Shown: one piece after another, positions 1 to 11,162 of the stretch
Numbering within the stretch: the first letter of the stretch is position 1
How the letters are laid out: each line of letters begins with the position of its first letter
Origin: an uncultured Alphaproteobacteria bacterium
Lineage (GTDB): Bacteria; Pseudomonadota; Alphaproteobacteria; Micropepsales; Micropepsaceae
Assembly (NCBI GenBank): GCA_903862715.1
Contig: CAIOYY010000100.1
Coordinates: forward strand, 1 to 64,000
Length of the DNA stretch: 64,000 nucleotides
Direction of reading: 5' to 3'
Translations under genes and position numbers: made by a program
The notes under the pieces: generated by a model
Told to the model about the DNA's origin: nothing
The model's input: only the letters and a program-made list of their open reading frames with translations
Databases searched by the model: none

Positions 1-1
1 G

Positions 2-277
2 ACATGGCCGCCCGAACGCCGGCTCGTCTTTTGCGATGAAGGCGGCGATGTGCCGCCGATGGCGGAGGCGCTGTCCCGCGACACATTGCCCTCCACGTCC
101 TGGGCCATATTGATAGGACCCGAAGGCGGCTTCGACGATGAAGAACGCGCCGCGATACGCAGCCATCCCTTCGCTCTTGCGGTCGGCCTTGGTCCGCGCA
201 TCATGCGCGCCGATACCGCAGCCCTTGCGGCGCTCTCCCTTTGGCAGTCGATCAAGGGTGACTGGCCGGGCGTATAA
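2..277 (+). CDS. rsmE: RsmE, 16S rRNA (uracil-1498-N3)-methyltransferase, 3' part only
   Basis: This is the C-terminal end of the SPOUT-class methyltransferase that methylates U1498 of 16S rRNA using SAM. The gene enters from the left edge in frame 2, so no start is visible. The SAM-binding knot signature is clear: IGPEGGF followed by an acidic stretch, then LGPRIMRADTAALAAL, which corresponds to the family's LG-x-RILR-x-ETA motif. The protein stops shortly after, as expected for the family. A plant-type gshA lies 142 bp downstream on the same strand, a neighbourhood common in alphaproteobacteria. The partial state is due to the window edge and is not a real truncation. Confidence 0.93.
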   Translation, partial: TWPPERRLVFCDEGGDVPPMAEALSRDTLPSTSWAILIGPEGGFDDEERAAIRSHPFALAVGLGPRIMRADTAALAALSLWQSIKGDWPGV

Positions 278-419
278 GACGCAGAAGGTCCCGCGAATAA
301 TATTGGCCCACCTTGTAACGGCGCGGGCACGACACTAGCTTCAGCCCATCGTTGCGAGCGACCCGTTGCAAGCGACCAATACACGCCGGGTACGCTCGCG
401 CGGTCAGGGGAAGTACCGA

Positions 420-1796
420 ATGTCCATCCCGCAATCTGCCGGCGGCGTCATTGGCTCGCGCGATGATCTTGTCGCGTGGATCGCCAACGGGTCCAAGCCG
501 CGCGAAAAATGGCGCATCGGCACGGAACATGAGAAATTCGTCTATTCGCTGAAGACCCGCAAACCGCTTCCCTATGAGGCGGCACAGCCGGGCGAACCGA
601 GCATCCGCACGCTTCTGAAAGGCATGGAAGGTTTCGGCTGGCAGCCCTTCTATGAGGGGGCGAACATTATCGGCCTTACCCAGAACGGCGCGTCGCTCAG
701 CCTTGAGCCCGGCGGTCAGTTCGAGCTTTCGGGCGCGCCGCTGAAATCCGTCCACGAGACCTGCGCCGAAGTCATGCTGCATCGGGAACAGGTGCGGGAA
801 GTCTGTGCTGCCATCGGCGCGGGCTGTCTCGGTGTCGGCTTCGCACCCAACTGGACGCTGGCCGAAATGCCGGTCATGCCCAAGGGCCGTTACGGCATCA
901 TGATGAACTACATGCCGAAAGTGGGCGGTTATGGGCGGGACATGATGTTTCGGACCTGCACCGTGCAGGCCAATCTCGATTTCAGTTCCGAAGCAGACAT
1001 GGTCAAGAAATTCCGCGTCGGTCTCGCGCTCCAGCCCGTGACGACGGCGCTGTTCGCTAATTCGCCCTTCCGCGAAGGCCGTTCCAGCGGCTTCCTGTCC
1101 TATCGCGCGCATATCTGGACCGATGTCGATAATGCGCGCTCAGGTATGCTGCCCTTCGTGTTCGAAGACGGCATGGGGTTCGAGCGTTATGTGGATTATG
1201 CGCTCGATGTGCCGATGTATTTCGTCTACCGCGACGGAAAATATATCGATGTCGCAGGGAAAAGCTTCCGCGATTTTCTCGAACGCAAAATCCCCGAGGT
1301 CAAAGACATCACGCCGATGATGTCCGACTGGGCCGATCACATGACGACGATCTTCCCGGAGGTGCGACTCAAAAGCTTCCTGGAAGTGCGCGGCGCCGAT
1401 GGCGGACAATGGCGGCGCATCTGCGGCTTGCCCGCGTTGTGGGCGGGTCTCTTTTACGACGACACCGCGCTCGACGCCGCCTGGGACATGGTGAAGGACT
1501 GGACGGTGGAAGAACGCGCCGCGATGCGCGCCTCCGTGCCGTTGCTCGCCTTCAAGACGCCCTTCCGCAACACCAATGTACGCGAACTCGCGCGGCAGAT
1601 GCTCGATATCGCCACCCACGGCCTCAGGCGCCGGGCAAAAATGGATCATGACGGCTCGTCGGAAGAAGGCTTTCTTCAGCCCTTGCAGGAACTGGCGCAT
1701 CGCGGCTTCACGCGTGCCGAAGAACTGCTCGAATCCTGCAGCGGCGAATGGCGGGGCGACGTCAATTGTGTCTTTGACGCCTATAATTTTCTCTAA
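420..1796 (+). CDS. gshA: Glutamate-cysteine ligase, plant/alphaproteobacterial type
   Basis: This enzyme makes gamma-glutamylcysteine from glutamate, cysteine and ATP, the first step of glutathione synthesis in the cytosol. The 458-residue protein matches the plant-type GshA family in length. Recognisable blocks include KWRIGTEHEKF near the N-terminus, NGASLSLEPGGQFELSG near residue 100, and a C-terminal region with LQPLQEL. The frame is open from 366, but the ATG at 420 is preferred because it follows AGGGGAAG at good spacing and begins the conserved MSIP start. It shares strand with rsmE. An intergenic palindromic repeat follows the stop codon. Confidence 0.95.
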   Translation: MSIPQSAGGVIGSRDDLVAWIANGSKPREKWRIGTEHEKFVYSLKTRKPLPYEAAQPGEPSIRTLLKGMEGFGWQPFYEGANIIGLTQNGASLSLEPGGQFELSGAPLKSVHETCAEVMLHREQVREVCAAIGAGCLGVGFAPNWTLAEMPVMPKGRYGIMMNYMPKVGGYGRDMMFRTCTVQANLDFSSEADMVKKFRVGLALQPVTTALFANSPFREGRSSGFLSYRAHIWTDVDNARSGMLPFVFEDGMGFERYVDYALDVPMYFVYRDGKYIDVAGKSFRDFLERKIPEVKDITPMMSDWADHMTTIFPEVRLKSFLEVRGADGGQWRRICGLPALWAGLFYDDTALDAAWDMVKDWTVEERAAMRASVPLLAFKTPFRNTNVRELARQMLDIATHGLRRRAKMDHDGSSEEGFLQPLQELAHRGFTRAEELLESCSGEWRGDVNCVFDAYNFL

Positions 1797-1830
1797 CCGA
1801 TCGCATTCTCGAAAATCGCAACCCCATTTG

Positions 1831-1888
1831 TCACCTCCCCCATGCGGGGAGGTCGAAGGCTTGCGCAGCAAGGCTTCGGGTGGGGTGA
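1831..1888. repeat. Intergenic palindromic repeat (CACCTCCCC type)
   Basis: A compact imperfect palindrome lies between gshA and the convergent small membrane gene. An inner stem of ACCTCCCC (1833-1840) pairs with GGGGAGGT (1846-1853) around a 5-nt loop. The outer part, TCACC...GGGGTGA, closes the element. Elements of this look are frequent between genes in alphaproteobacterial genomes. It may also serve as a bidirectional transcription stop between the two convergent genes, but there is no T-tract to prove that. Only one copy was found in this window. Confidence 0.55.
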
Positions 1889-1891
1889 AGT

Positions 1892-2155
1892 TTATTCGTC
1901 CTCGTAACGCTTCTCTCTCCGTCCCCAGCCGCCATCGGTTTTGCGCCACGCAAGAAATCCGAACGGTATCGTCAGGGCGATCATGGTGGCGAAACGCTGC
2001 GTCGAGCGCGGGGCGTATCCGAGCCACATCTCCAGCGGCCACGGGAAAATAATCAGCAGAAATATATAGCTGCCGAGCGTGATCCAGCCATTCCTGTGAA
2101 TCGGCAAGCCAGGACCAATCCCGCGTTCATTGTGCCGAAACCAGGGTTCGCTCAT
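1892..2155 (-). CDS. Small two-helix membrane protein, unknown function
   Basis: This is an 87-residue protein with an N-terminal polar stretch containing a GIGPGLPIHRNGW motif, then two hydrophobic segments (about residues 25-45 and 56-70) and a charged tail. The G-x-G-LPI-x-x-x-GW pattern recurs at the start of small uncharacterised membrane proteins of alphaproteobacteria, which supports a real gene. No function can be assigned. It runs convergently to gshA and lies 16 bp downstream of the pirin gene on the same strand, so the two may be co-transcribed. Confidence 0.7.
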   Translation of the reverse strand: MSEPWFRHNERGIGPGLPIHRNGWITLGSYIFLLIIFPWPLEMWLGYAPRSTQRFATMIALTIPFGFLAWRKTDGGWGRREKRYEDE

Positions 2156-2171
2156 ATCAGGTCCGTGGACT

Positions 2172-3029
2172 TCAAGCGGGAAGGGGAATGAATTCGTCGT
2201 CGTCCGCGATATGCCCCTTGGGATTCGCGCGCCATTCGTCTTTCGCGCGTTCGATGTGCTCCTTCGAACTTGAAACGAAATTCCACCAGATATGGCGCGG
2301 TCCGTCGAGCGGCGCGCCGCCGACTAGCATTACGCGCGCGGGCGCACGCGCGATAATGCGTGCGGTCTCACCTTCATCGAACAGCACCATCGCACCGCGC
2401 TCATAGACGGTTCCACCGATCTCGACGCTGCCTTCGACGACGAACACGCCGCGTTCCTCGTAATTGTCGAGCAGGTCAAGCGACGTGTCCGCGCGGAATT
2501 TCGCATCGACATAGAAGATCGGCGACGGAAAGGGGACGGGCGATTTCAGCCCATAGGCCTCGCCCGCAATCAGATGCAGCGACACGCCGTTCACCTCTGC
2601 CGATGGCAGGTCCTGCGCGCCGACATGCAGGAAAGACGGCGAGCATTCCTCTTCCGCTTGCGGCAGCCCCACCCAGCTCTGAATGCCATGGACGCGATGG
2701 CCTGCCGCACGCGTTTCGGGGTGGGTGCGTTCTGAATGCACGATGCCGCGGCCTGCGGTCATCCAGTTCACCGCGCCGGGCGTGATCTTCTGATGCGATC
2801 CGAGGCTGTCGCGGTGCATGAATTCTCCATCGAACAGGTAGGTGACGGTCGCAAGCCCGATATGCGGATGCGGTCGCACGTCGAGGCCCTTGCCGGGTGC
2901 GAAATCCACGGGGCCGAAATAATCGAAGAACACGAAGGGACCGAGCGCACGTCGCGCCACCTGCGGCAGCACGCGATTCACCTGAAACCCGTCGCCGAGG
3001 TCGCGCACATTTCCGGACAGAACGATCAT
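2172..3029 (-). CDS. Pirin family protein (cupin)
   Basis: This is a 285-residue double-cupin protein of the pirin family. Characteristic sequences are the metal-site motif RPHPHIGLATVTYLFDGEF with its two histidines, followed by HRDSLGSHQKITPGAVNWMTAGRGIVHSE and a WVGLP motif. Family members bind Fe(II), and some have quercetin 2,3-dioxygenase activity or act as redox regulators. The role here is not known. The reading frame is open further upstream (to 3080), but the start at 3029 gives the usual MIVLSGNVRDLG beginning. The strand and close spacing suggest an operon with the small membrane protein downstream. Confidence 0.9.
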   Translation of the reverse strand: MIVLSGNVRDLGDGFQVNRVLPQVARRALGPFVFFDYFGPVDFAPGKGLDVRPHPHIGLATVTYLFDGEFMHRDSLGSHQKITPGAVNWMTAGRGIVHSERTHPETRAAGHRVHGIQSWVGLPQAEEECSPSFLHVGAQDLPSAEVNGVSLHLIAGEAYGLKSPVPFPSPIFYVDAKFRADTSLDLLDNYEERGVFVVEGSVEIGGTVYERGAMVLFDEGETARIIARAPARVMLVGGAPLDGPRHIWWNFVSSSKEHIERAKDEWRANPKGHIADDDEFIPLPA

Positions 3030-3109
3030 GGCGTCATTCTCGTTTGAGCGCGGGGCACATGGCAAGACTGCGCGCCCCAAACCCGGTTCAACCTGGAATT
3101 CAAGTATTC

Positions 3110-3186
3110 GTCATGGCGGCTCGCCGAGGCGGCCATCCAACTTTTGCCTATTGCAGTTGGATGGCGGGGTCGAGCCCGGCCATGAC
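3110..3186. repeat. Intergenic palindromic repeat, family A, copy 1
   Basis: A long imperfect dyad spans this intergenic gap. GTCATGGC at the left end pairs with GGCCATGAC at the right end, and GCCATCCAACTTTT pairs with AGTTGGATGGC around a short centre. A closely related copy lies at 62938-63018 between anmK and the alpha/beta hydrolase gene. The conserved arms and variable loop fit a dispersed intergenic repeat of the REP/ERIC kind. Transcribed from either strand it would form a strong hairpin. Confidence 0.75.
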
Positions 3187-3198
3187 GGACTTGTAGAC

Positions 3199-4626
3199 CT
3201 ACGCCGCCTGCGCGGTGCCGCCGACCGTCATGGAATCGATGCGCAAGGTCGGCTGCCCGACTCCGACCGGAACCGTCTGGCCGCCTTTGCCGCAGCTTCC
3301 GATTCCGTTGTCGAGCTCCATGTCATTGCCGATCATGCTGATCTTGTTCATGGCTTCCGGTCCATTGCCGATCAGCGTCGCGCCCTTGATCGGCGCGCCG
3401 ATCTGCCCGTTCTCGATCTGATAGGCCTCGGTGCAGGAGAACACGAATTTGCCCGAGGTGATGTCGACCTGGCCGCCGCCGAAATGCACGGCGTAGATAC
3501 CCTTTTTCACCGAGCCGAGAATTTCCTCCGGCGTCTGGTTACCGCTCATCATATAAGTGTTCGTCATGCGCGGCATGACCTGGCTCGCATGCGATTCGCG
3601 CCGTCCATTGCCGGTCGGCGCCACGCCCATCAGCCGCGCATTCATCCGGTCCTGCATGAATCCGACGAGAATCCCGTCCTCGATCAGCACGGTGCGAGAG
3701 GTCGGCGTGCCTTCGTCGTCGATCGAAAGTGAGCCGCGACGCTCGGACAATGTTCCGTCATCGACCACCGTGACGGCCTTGGAGGCGACCTGCTGGCCCA
3801 TCAGTCCGGAGAAGGCGGACGTCTTTTTGCGGTTGAAGTCGCCTTCAAGGCCGTGCCCCACGGCTTCGTGAAGAAGAACGCCCGGCCAGCCGGGGCCCAG
3901 CACTACGGTCATTTCACCGGCGGGGGCGGGGATCGATTTCAGATTGACCAGAGCCTGGCGCAGCGCCTCGTCCACGCCCGCCTGCCAGTATTCCGGAGCA
4001 ATGTAATCGGTGTAATCGCGCCGTCCGCCGCCGCCGAAGAAGCCGCTTTCCTGTCGGCCGTTTTCTTCCGCGACGATGGAAATGGAGATCCGGACGAGGG
4101 GGCGTACATCGCTGTAAACCTCACCGCCGGGCCGGATGATCTCAACCACCTGCCATTCGCCCGCAAGCGAACAGGAAACCTGCCGTACCCTAGGGTCCTT
4201 GGCCCGCGCATAGGCGTCGACATCGCCCATCAGCTTCACTTTTGTTTCGAAACTCGCCGAATCGAGCGGGCTCGCATCGGTATAGAGGTGGAGATTGGTG
4301 CGCGGCGGGGCGCCCGCCATGGTGCCCGAATGCCCGGTTTTGACCGCCGAGATGGCGTCGGCGGCGCGTTTGATCGCGTCCTCGGACAGCTCCGAAGCAT
4401 GGGCATAGCCGGTTGCCTCGCCTGAGACGGCGCGCAATCCGAAGCCCTGCGTGGTGTCGTAACTGGCCGCCTTCAACCGCCCGTCATCGAAGGAAAAGCT
4501 CTCCGACCGGGCATATTCCAGGAACAGTTCGCCATCGTCCGCGCCCGCCAGCGTGTCGTCCACAAGGCGCTGCACCCTTTCGCGGTTCATGCCGCTATCG
4601 GTGAAAAACAGATCGTTATGGGCCAC
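3199..4626 (-). CDS. tldD: TldD metalloprotease
   Basis: This is a 475-residue TldD protein, the metal-binding partner of the TldD/TldE (PmbA) peptidase pair, which processes unfolded peptides. The diagnostic HExxxH zinc site (HEAVGHGLEGD) sits near residue 253, after the N-terminal barrel-like domain. The C-terminal part with GNQTPEEILGSVKKGIYAV and GKGGQTVPVGVGQPTLRI is typical of the family. Length is normal (about 470-480). The gene is divergent from the coxB operon, an arrangement common in alphaproteobacteria. pmbA/tldE is not in this window. Confidence 0.96.
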   Translation of the reverse strand: MAHNDLFFTDSGMNRERVQRLVDDTLAGADDGELFLEYARSESFSFDDGRLKAASYDTTQGFGLRAVSGEATGYAHASELSEDAIKRAADAISAVKTGHSGTMAGAPPRTNLHLYTDASPLDSASFETKVKLMGDVDAYARAKDPRVRQVSCSLAGEWQVVEIIRPGGEVYSDVRPLVRISISIVAEENGRQESGFFGGGGRRDYTDYIAPEYWQAGVDEALRQALVNLKSIPAPAGEMTVVLGPGWPGVLLHEAVGHGLEGDFNRKKTSAFSGLMGQQVASKAVTVVDDGTLSERRGSLSIDDEGTPTSRTVLIEDGILVGFMQDRMNARLMGVAPTGNGRRESHASQVMPRMTNTYMMSGNQTPEEILGSVKKGIYAVHFGGGQVDITSGKFVFSCTEAYQIENGQIGAPIKGATLIGNGPEAMNKISMIGNDMELDNGIGSCGKGGQTVPVGVGQPTLRIDSMTVGGTAQAA

Positions 4627-4692
4627 GAAGGGTTCCTTTTTTCGATTCTTCAGCGGGGGTGTTTCGACCGCGTTCGCTTAGGTATATATGGA

Positions 4693-4738
4693 TTGAAAAT
4701 CAGTCCGTCACGGGGTGCTGGAAGGCTCTGATTTTCAA
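4693..4738. repeat. Perfect 11-bp inverted repeat in the tldD/coxB divergent region
   Basis: TTGAAAATCAG at 4693-4703 is repeated inverted, without mismatch, as CTGATTTTCAA at 4728-4738, with 24 nt between. It lies in the AT-rich centre of the divergent promoter region, just upstream of a -35-like TTGACG. It is not placed to terminate either flanking gene, as both are transcribed away from it, so an operator or a 5'-leader hairpin is the likelier reading. The binding protein is unknown. Confidence 0.5.
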
Positions 4739-4750
4739 AGAAAAAACCTT

Positions 4751-4779
4751 TTGACGGCGACCTTACTGCCGCGTGGCAT
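4751..4779 (+). promoter_or_regulatory. Candidate promoter for the coxB-ctaD operon
   Basis: TTGACG (4751-4756) resembles a -35 box. A weak -10 candidate (TGGCAT, 4774-4779, or the overlapping GCATAA) follows after 17-19 bp. The position is about 130 bp upstream of coxB and just downstream of the 11-bp inverted repeat. Alphaproteobacterial -10 boxes are loose, so this is only a candidate. Confidence 0.35.
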
Positions 4780-4906
4780 AAGGTCGCAATGACTTGATGG
4801 TATCAGGCCGCCTAAATCGGGCGGAGGAATCTACACCGTTCGGGCGCGCCATGGCCGGATCTATCCTGCCTGTGGCGCAGTCGCACGTTTCAAACGAGGA
4901 CGACCG

Positions 4907-7404
<2,498 letters not shown>

Positions 7405-7423
7405 GCCTTAGGAAGGAAACGCC

Positions 7424-8371
7424 TTGTCGGCTGTTGCGCAGGAAACGGATCTGACCGCCGCCCCCGAACTTCGGGTGGCGACGGTCGGAGATTACTTTGC
7501 GCTGCTGAAGCCGCGTGTGATGTCGCTTGTCCTCTTCACCGCCATCGCAGGTCTGGTGATCGCGCCGGGCGACATTCATCCGCTCACCGCCTTTGTCGCG
7601 CTGCTTTGCATTGCGCTAGGGGCGGGTGCATCGGGTGCGCTGAACATGGCCTATGATGCGGACATCGACATATTGATGAGCCGCACCGCCACGCGTCCCA
7701 TTCCGCGCGGCGCGATCCTGCCCACCGACGCCTATGCCTTCGGCACGGTCTTCTCGGTCGCATCGGTCAGCATGATGTGGCTGTTCGTGAATCCGGCGGC
7801 GTCGCTGCTGCTGGCCTTCACCATCGGCTTCTACTTTTTCGTCTACACCAAATGGCTGAAGCGCCGTACGCCGCAGAACATCGTCATCGGCGGTCTTGCC
7901 GGTGCGCTGCCGCCTGCCATCGGCTGGGCCGCTGTCACGGGCTCGCTTGCGGTTGAGCCGCTCACGCTCGTCGCCATCATTTTTCTCTGGACGCCGCCGC
8001 ATTTCTGGGCGCTGTCGCTCTACCGTGCCGACGATTACGCCCGCGCTCGCATTCCCATGCTTCCCGTCGTCGCGGGCAAGAAGGAAACCCGCAAGCAGAT
8101 CGTCATCTATTCGATCGTCCTCGTGCTGGCCGGTCTTGCGCCGGTCGCGCTCGGGTTTGGCAGCATTGTCTATCTTGCGGTCAGCGCGCTGCTCGGCGCC
8201 TGGTTCCTCTATCTCAGCCTCGCGGTCCTGCGCGAACGCGACGAAGCGCGTGAGCCGAATGCGCGCCGCCTGTTCGGCGTTTCCATTCTTTATCTTTTCG
8301 CGCTGTTTGCGGCACTGATCGCCGAACAGCTTTTGGGCCTCGCGCCGTTTGCGCCGATGGTTTTGGGATGA
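7424..8371 (+). CDS. ctaB: Protoheme IX farnesyltransferase (heme O synthase)
   Basis: This enzyme adds a farnesyl group to heme b, giving heme O, the precursor of the heme A used by CtaD. It is an integral membrane UbiA-family prenyltransferase of 315 residues with about eight to nine helices. The prenyl-diphosphate motif is [15 protein letters not shown], followed by RPIPRG. The start is TTG at 7424, supported by the Shine-Dalgarno AGGAAGGAAAC just upstream. It lies 19 bp after ctaD and 6 bp before a tiny membrane gene. Confidence 0.96.
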   Translation: MSAVAQETDLTAAPELRVATVGDYFALLKPRVMSLVLFTAIAGLVIAPGDIHPLTAFVALLCIALGAGASGALNMAYDADIDILMSRTATRPIPRGAILPTDAYAFGTVFSVASVSMMWLFVNPAASLLLAFTIGFYFFVYTKWLKRRTPQNIVIGGLAGALPPAIGWAAVTGSLAVEPLTLVAIIFLWTPPHFWALSLYRADDYARARIPMLPVVAGKKETRKQIVIYSIVLVLAGLAPVALGFGSIVYLAVSALLGAWFLYLSLAVLRERDEAREPNARRLFGVSILYLFALFAALIAEQLLGLAPFAPMVLG

Positions 8372-8377
8372 GCGCCT

Positions 8378-8518
8378 ATGGCCCGCAAAAAACCTCAGTC
8401 TCCTGCGGAGCGCGCAAGGCGCAACCGCAACATCGCACTGGGGTTGGTGCTGGGCGCGATGGTCGTTCTGTTCTTCGTTATGACCATGGTGCGCATGGGC
8501 GCACAGATGGCGCAGTGA
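8378..8518 (+). CDS. Small single-helix membrane protein in the oxidase operon (CoxF-like)
   Basis: This 46-residue reading frame begins 6 bp after ctaB and ends 1 bp before ctaG. It codes a basic N-terminus (MARKKPQSPAERARRNRN) followed by one hydrophobic segment (ALGLVLGAMVVLFFVMTMV). Alphaproteobacterial oxidase operons regularly carry such a tiny gene between ctaB and ctaG, often called coxF or left unannotated. Its tight spacing and compositional fit argue that it is translated. It may be a small assembly or accessory subunit, but that is inference. Confidence 0.8.
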   Translation: MARKKPQSPAERARRNRNIALGLVLGAMVVLFFVMTMVRMGAQMAQ

Positions 8519-8519
8519 C

Positions 8520-9086
8520 ATGAAGCTCACGCGCAACGACACGGTGCTGGGAAGCTGCGTTCTCGTGGTGGCGGGAATGCTTGGCCTCTCTTATGCCGCG
8601 GTGCCGCTCTACGACATGTTCTGCCGCGCCACCGGCTATGGCGGGACGCCCGCGCGCGCCGACGCTGCGCCGCTTGAAACCAGCGAACGAACCGTCACCG
8701 TGCGTTTCGATTCCAATGTCGATCCGGCCTTGCCCTGGGGCTTTCAGCCCGACCAGCGCTCGGTCGAAGTCCATCTCGGCGAAAACAAGCTGACCTTCTT
8801 CAAGGCCGTAAATCACGGCGACGAAGCGGTGGTCGGCCACGCAACCTTCAACGTCGTGCCCGAAAAGGCCGCGCCTTATTTTGCGAAGATCGCCTGCTTC
8901 TGCTTCACCGAACAAAGGCTCGAAGCCGGTCAGTCTATCGACATGCCGGTATCGTTCTTCATCGATCCGGCGATTCTCGAAGACCGCGAAACCGCGGACA
9001 TCACCGAAATCACGCTCTCCTACACCTTCTTCCGTTCGGCAACCGGCAACACGGCTTCTGTGGCCGACGCCGGGACCGAAGGCTGA
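8520..9086 (+). CDS. ctaG: Cytochrome c oxidase assembly protein CtaG (Cox11)
   Basis: This is a copper chaperone that helps insert CuB into subunit I. The 188-residue protein has an N-terminal membrane anchor (about residues 10-30) and a periplasmic immunoglobulin-like domain. The Cox11 signature is visible: CFCFTEQ, with the copper-binding cysteines, preceded by [15 protein letters not shown], and DPAILED downstream. It lies between the small CoxF-like gene and ctaE, the normal place for this gene in alphaproteobacterial oxidase operons. Confidence 0.96.
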   Translation: MKLTRNDTVLGSCVLVVAGMLGLSYAAVPLYDMFCRATGYGGTPARADAAPLETSERTVTVRFDSNVDPALPWGFQPDQRSVEVHLGENKLTFFKAVNHGDEAVVGHATFNVVPEKAAPYFAKIACFCFTEQRLEAGQSIDMPVSFFIDPAILEDRETADITEITLSYTFFRSATGNTASVADAGTEG

Positions 9087-9114
9087 TCTTTTCGTTATCG
9101 AAAGGCGAACCCAA

Positions 9115-10038
9115 ATGGCCCACGACGAACCCCATCACGACTACCACCTCGTAGACCCGAGCCCGTGGCCCATCATCGGTTCGGTCGGTGCCTTCGTGAT
9201 GATGATCGGCGCCGTGTTCTGGATGCACGAGAATTACGACTTCTTCAGTCTCGGTGTTGCCGGAACGCCGTGGGTGTTCGCGGTCGGCTTCGTGCTCGTG
9301 CTCTACACGATGGCGGGCTGGTGGCGGGATATCCTGAAGGAAGGCATGGTTCAGGGGAAACACAAGCCGGTCGTCGCGCTCGGTTTCCGCTACGGCATGA
9401 TCCTCTTCATCGCCTCCGAAGTGATGTTCTTCTTTGCGTGGTTCTGGGCCTATTTCAATTCCGCGATCTTCCCGAGCGATGTCGGTATCGGTTCGTGGCC
9501 GCCGGAAGGAATTGCCACCTTCGATCCGTGGCATCTGCCCCTTCTGAACACGCTGATCCTGCTCACCTCGGGCACCACCGTCACCTGGGCGCATCACGCG
9601 ATCCTGACGGGCGACCGCAAGGGCGCCGTCAACGGCCTCCTGCTCACCGTCATTCTCGGTCTCCTGTTCTCCTGCGTGCAGGCCTATGAATACAGCCACG
9701 CTGCGTTCACCTTCGGCTTCAACGGCGCGGAACTTGTGCCCCTGACCGGCGACGCGCATGCCAATCTCGCGGCCGGTGTCGGCGATATGGGCGCCATCTA
9801 CGGTTCCACCTTCTTCCTCGCTACGGGCTTTCACGGTCTGCATGTCATCATTGGAACGATCTTCCTGATCGTCTGTCTGCTGCGCGTCCTCAAAGGGCAT
9901 TTCACACCGCAAGCGCATTTCGGCTTCGAAGCCGCCGCCTGGTACTGGCACTTCGTCGACGTGGTGTGGTTGTTCCTCTTCGCCGCGATCTATGTGTGGG
10001 GCGCGGGCGATATGGCGGCAGCGGCGGCGGCGCATTGA
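9115..10038 (+). CDS. ctaE: Cytochrome c oxidase subunit III
   Basis: This is the third core subunit of aa3 oxidase, a seven-helix membrane protein that supports stability and proton uptake. The predicted 307 residues include [25 protein letters not shown] and [15 protein letters not shown], all typical subunit III sequences, ending with [12 protein letters not shown]. The frame is open upstream to 8881 over ctaG, but the ATG at 9115 starts the usual [19 protein letters not shown]. The stop codon overlaps the TTG start of the next gene as TTGA. Confidence 0.97.
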   Translation: MAHDEPHHDYHLVDPSPWPIIGSVGAFVMMIGAVFWMHENYDFFSLGVAGTPWVFAVGFVLVLYTMAGWWRDILKEGMVQGKHKPVVALGFRYGMILFIASEVMFFFAWFWAYFNSAIFPSDVGIGSWPPEGIATFDPWHLPLLNTLILLTSGTTVTWAHHAILTGDRKGAVNGLLLTVILGLLFSCVQAYEYSHAAFTFGFNGAELVPLTGDAHANLAAGVGDMGAIYGSTFFLATGFHGLHVIIGTIFLIVCLLRVLKGHFTPQAHFGFEAAAWYWHFVDVVWLFLFAAIYVWGAGDMAAAAAAH

Positions 10039-10403
10039 CGCCGCCGGGCGGCGAGCCGAAGACCGCGTATGCGATTCTGTTGGCGCGCTGCCCCCGTTGC
10101 GGGCTGGGCCCTTTGTTCTCGGGCTATCTGACGCAAGCGAAATCCTGCAGCGCCTGCGCGCTTGATCTCAGCCGTTATGATGCGGGCGACGGCCCGGCGG
10201 TGTTCGCCATCCTGATCGTCGGTTTTCTGGTCGCGGGCGGCGCGCTGATCGTCGAGGTGTCGTATCAGCCGCCCTACTGGCTCCACGCGTTGATCTGGGG
10301 TCCTGCGATACTCATCCTGTCGCTGGGCATTCTGCGCCCGTTAAAGGCGTGGCTGATCGTATCGCAATATCGCCACCGCGCAGGGCCTGGAACCGCGGCT
10401 TGA
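10035..10403 (+). CDS. DUF983 family membrane protein with zinc-ribbon motif
   Basis: This is a 122-residue protein with two CxxC pairs ([10 protein letters not shown] and CSACALDL) near residues 19 and 38, then two hydrophobic helices, the plan of the DUF983 family. The function of that family is unknown, but the gene is a regular member of alphaproteobacterial oxidase operons between subunit III and SURF1, so a role in oxidase biogenesis is a fair inference. The start is taken as TTG at 10035, which overlaps the ctaE stop in a TTGA junction. No ATG lies in frame near the start. Confidence 0.85.
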   Translation: MTPPGGEPKTAYAILLARCPRCGLGPLFSGYLTQAKSCSACALDLSRYDAGDGPAVFAILIVGFLVAGGALIVEVSYQPPYWLHALIWGPAILILSLGILRPLKAWLIVSQYRHRAGPGTAA

Positions 10404-10423
10404 GCAAGCGAGCGCGTCCCGCG

Positions 10424-11146
10424 ATGATTCGTTTTCACCCTCTTACGTTGCCGACGCTCATCACCATACCCGGGCTTATCCTTGCCTGCGCTCTCGGCGT
10501 CTGGCAGCTGCAACGCCTCGAATGGAAAGAGGGCCTGATCGCCGATGTCGACGCGCGCATTCATGCGCCCGCCATCCACCTGGCCGAAGCCCTCGGCCTC
10601 GGTCTCGAAACCGCCGAATGGCGCAAGGTGCGCGTCGAGGGCCGCTTCCTCCACGCAAACGAAACCTATCTCTTTGCCGTGGGCAAAGGTGGCGAGCCCG
10701 GCCTTCACGTCCTAACCCCGTTAGAGCTGGCGGAGCCGGAAGGCGGCATAGTTCTGGTCGATCGCGGCTTTATCCCTGAAGCCCTGCGCGATCCCGCCAC
10801 CCGCGTTTCGGCGCAATATCCTGGCATCGTCATGCTCGAAGGGGTGTTGCGCGCCCCCCAGATGCCGAACGCCTTTACGCCTGCCCCTGATATCCAACGC
10901 CGCGTCTGGTATGCGCGCGATCCGGAAGCGATGGCCGCGGCTTCCGGCCTGTCGCTGCTGGCCCCGGTCGTGATCGACGCCGACGCCACGCCCAATCCCG
11001 GGGGGTGGCCGCTGGGCGGACAAACCGTCATCGCCTTCCCGAACAGCCACCTGTCCTATGCGATCACCTGGTTCGGGCTCGCTTTGGCCCTTCTGGCGGT
11101 TTATCTGGTCTATCACTGGCGGCAGGGCCGCCTTCGTTTCGGGTAA
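10424..11146 (+). CDS. SURF1 family cytochrome oxidase biogenesis protein
   Basis: SURF1 proteins help place heme A in subunit I of aa3 oxidase. The 240-residue protein has the two-helix layout of the family: an N-terminal helix with LGVWQLQRLEWKEGLI, a periplasmic domain, and a C-terminal helix ending YLVYHWRQGR. The NSHLSYAITWFGLA motif just before the last helix is the family signature. The start is uncertain. ATG at 10424 is used, but a TTG at 10400 overlaps the DUF983 stop as TTGA and would add eight residues. Confidence 0.92.
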   Translation: MIRFHPLTLPTLITIPGLILACALGVWQLQRLEWKEGLIADVDARIHAPAIHLAEALGLGLETAEWRKVRVEGRFLHANETYLFAVGKGGEPGLHVLTPLELAEPEGGIVLVDRGFIPEALRDPATRVSAQYPGIVMLEGVLRAPQMPNAFTPAPDIQRRVWYARDPEAMAAASGLSLLAPVVIDADATPNPGGWPLGGQTVIAFPNSHLSYAITWFGLALALLAVYLVYHWRQGRLRFG

Positions 11147-11162
11147 TACGGGTTAGGATTCC

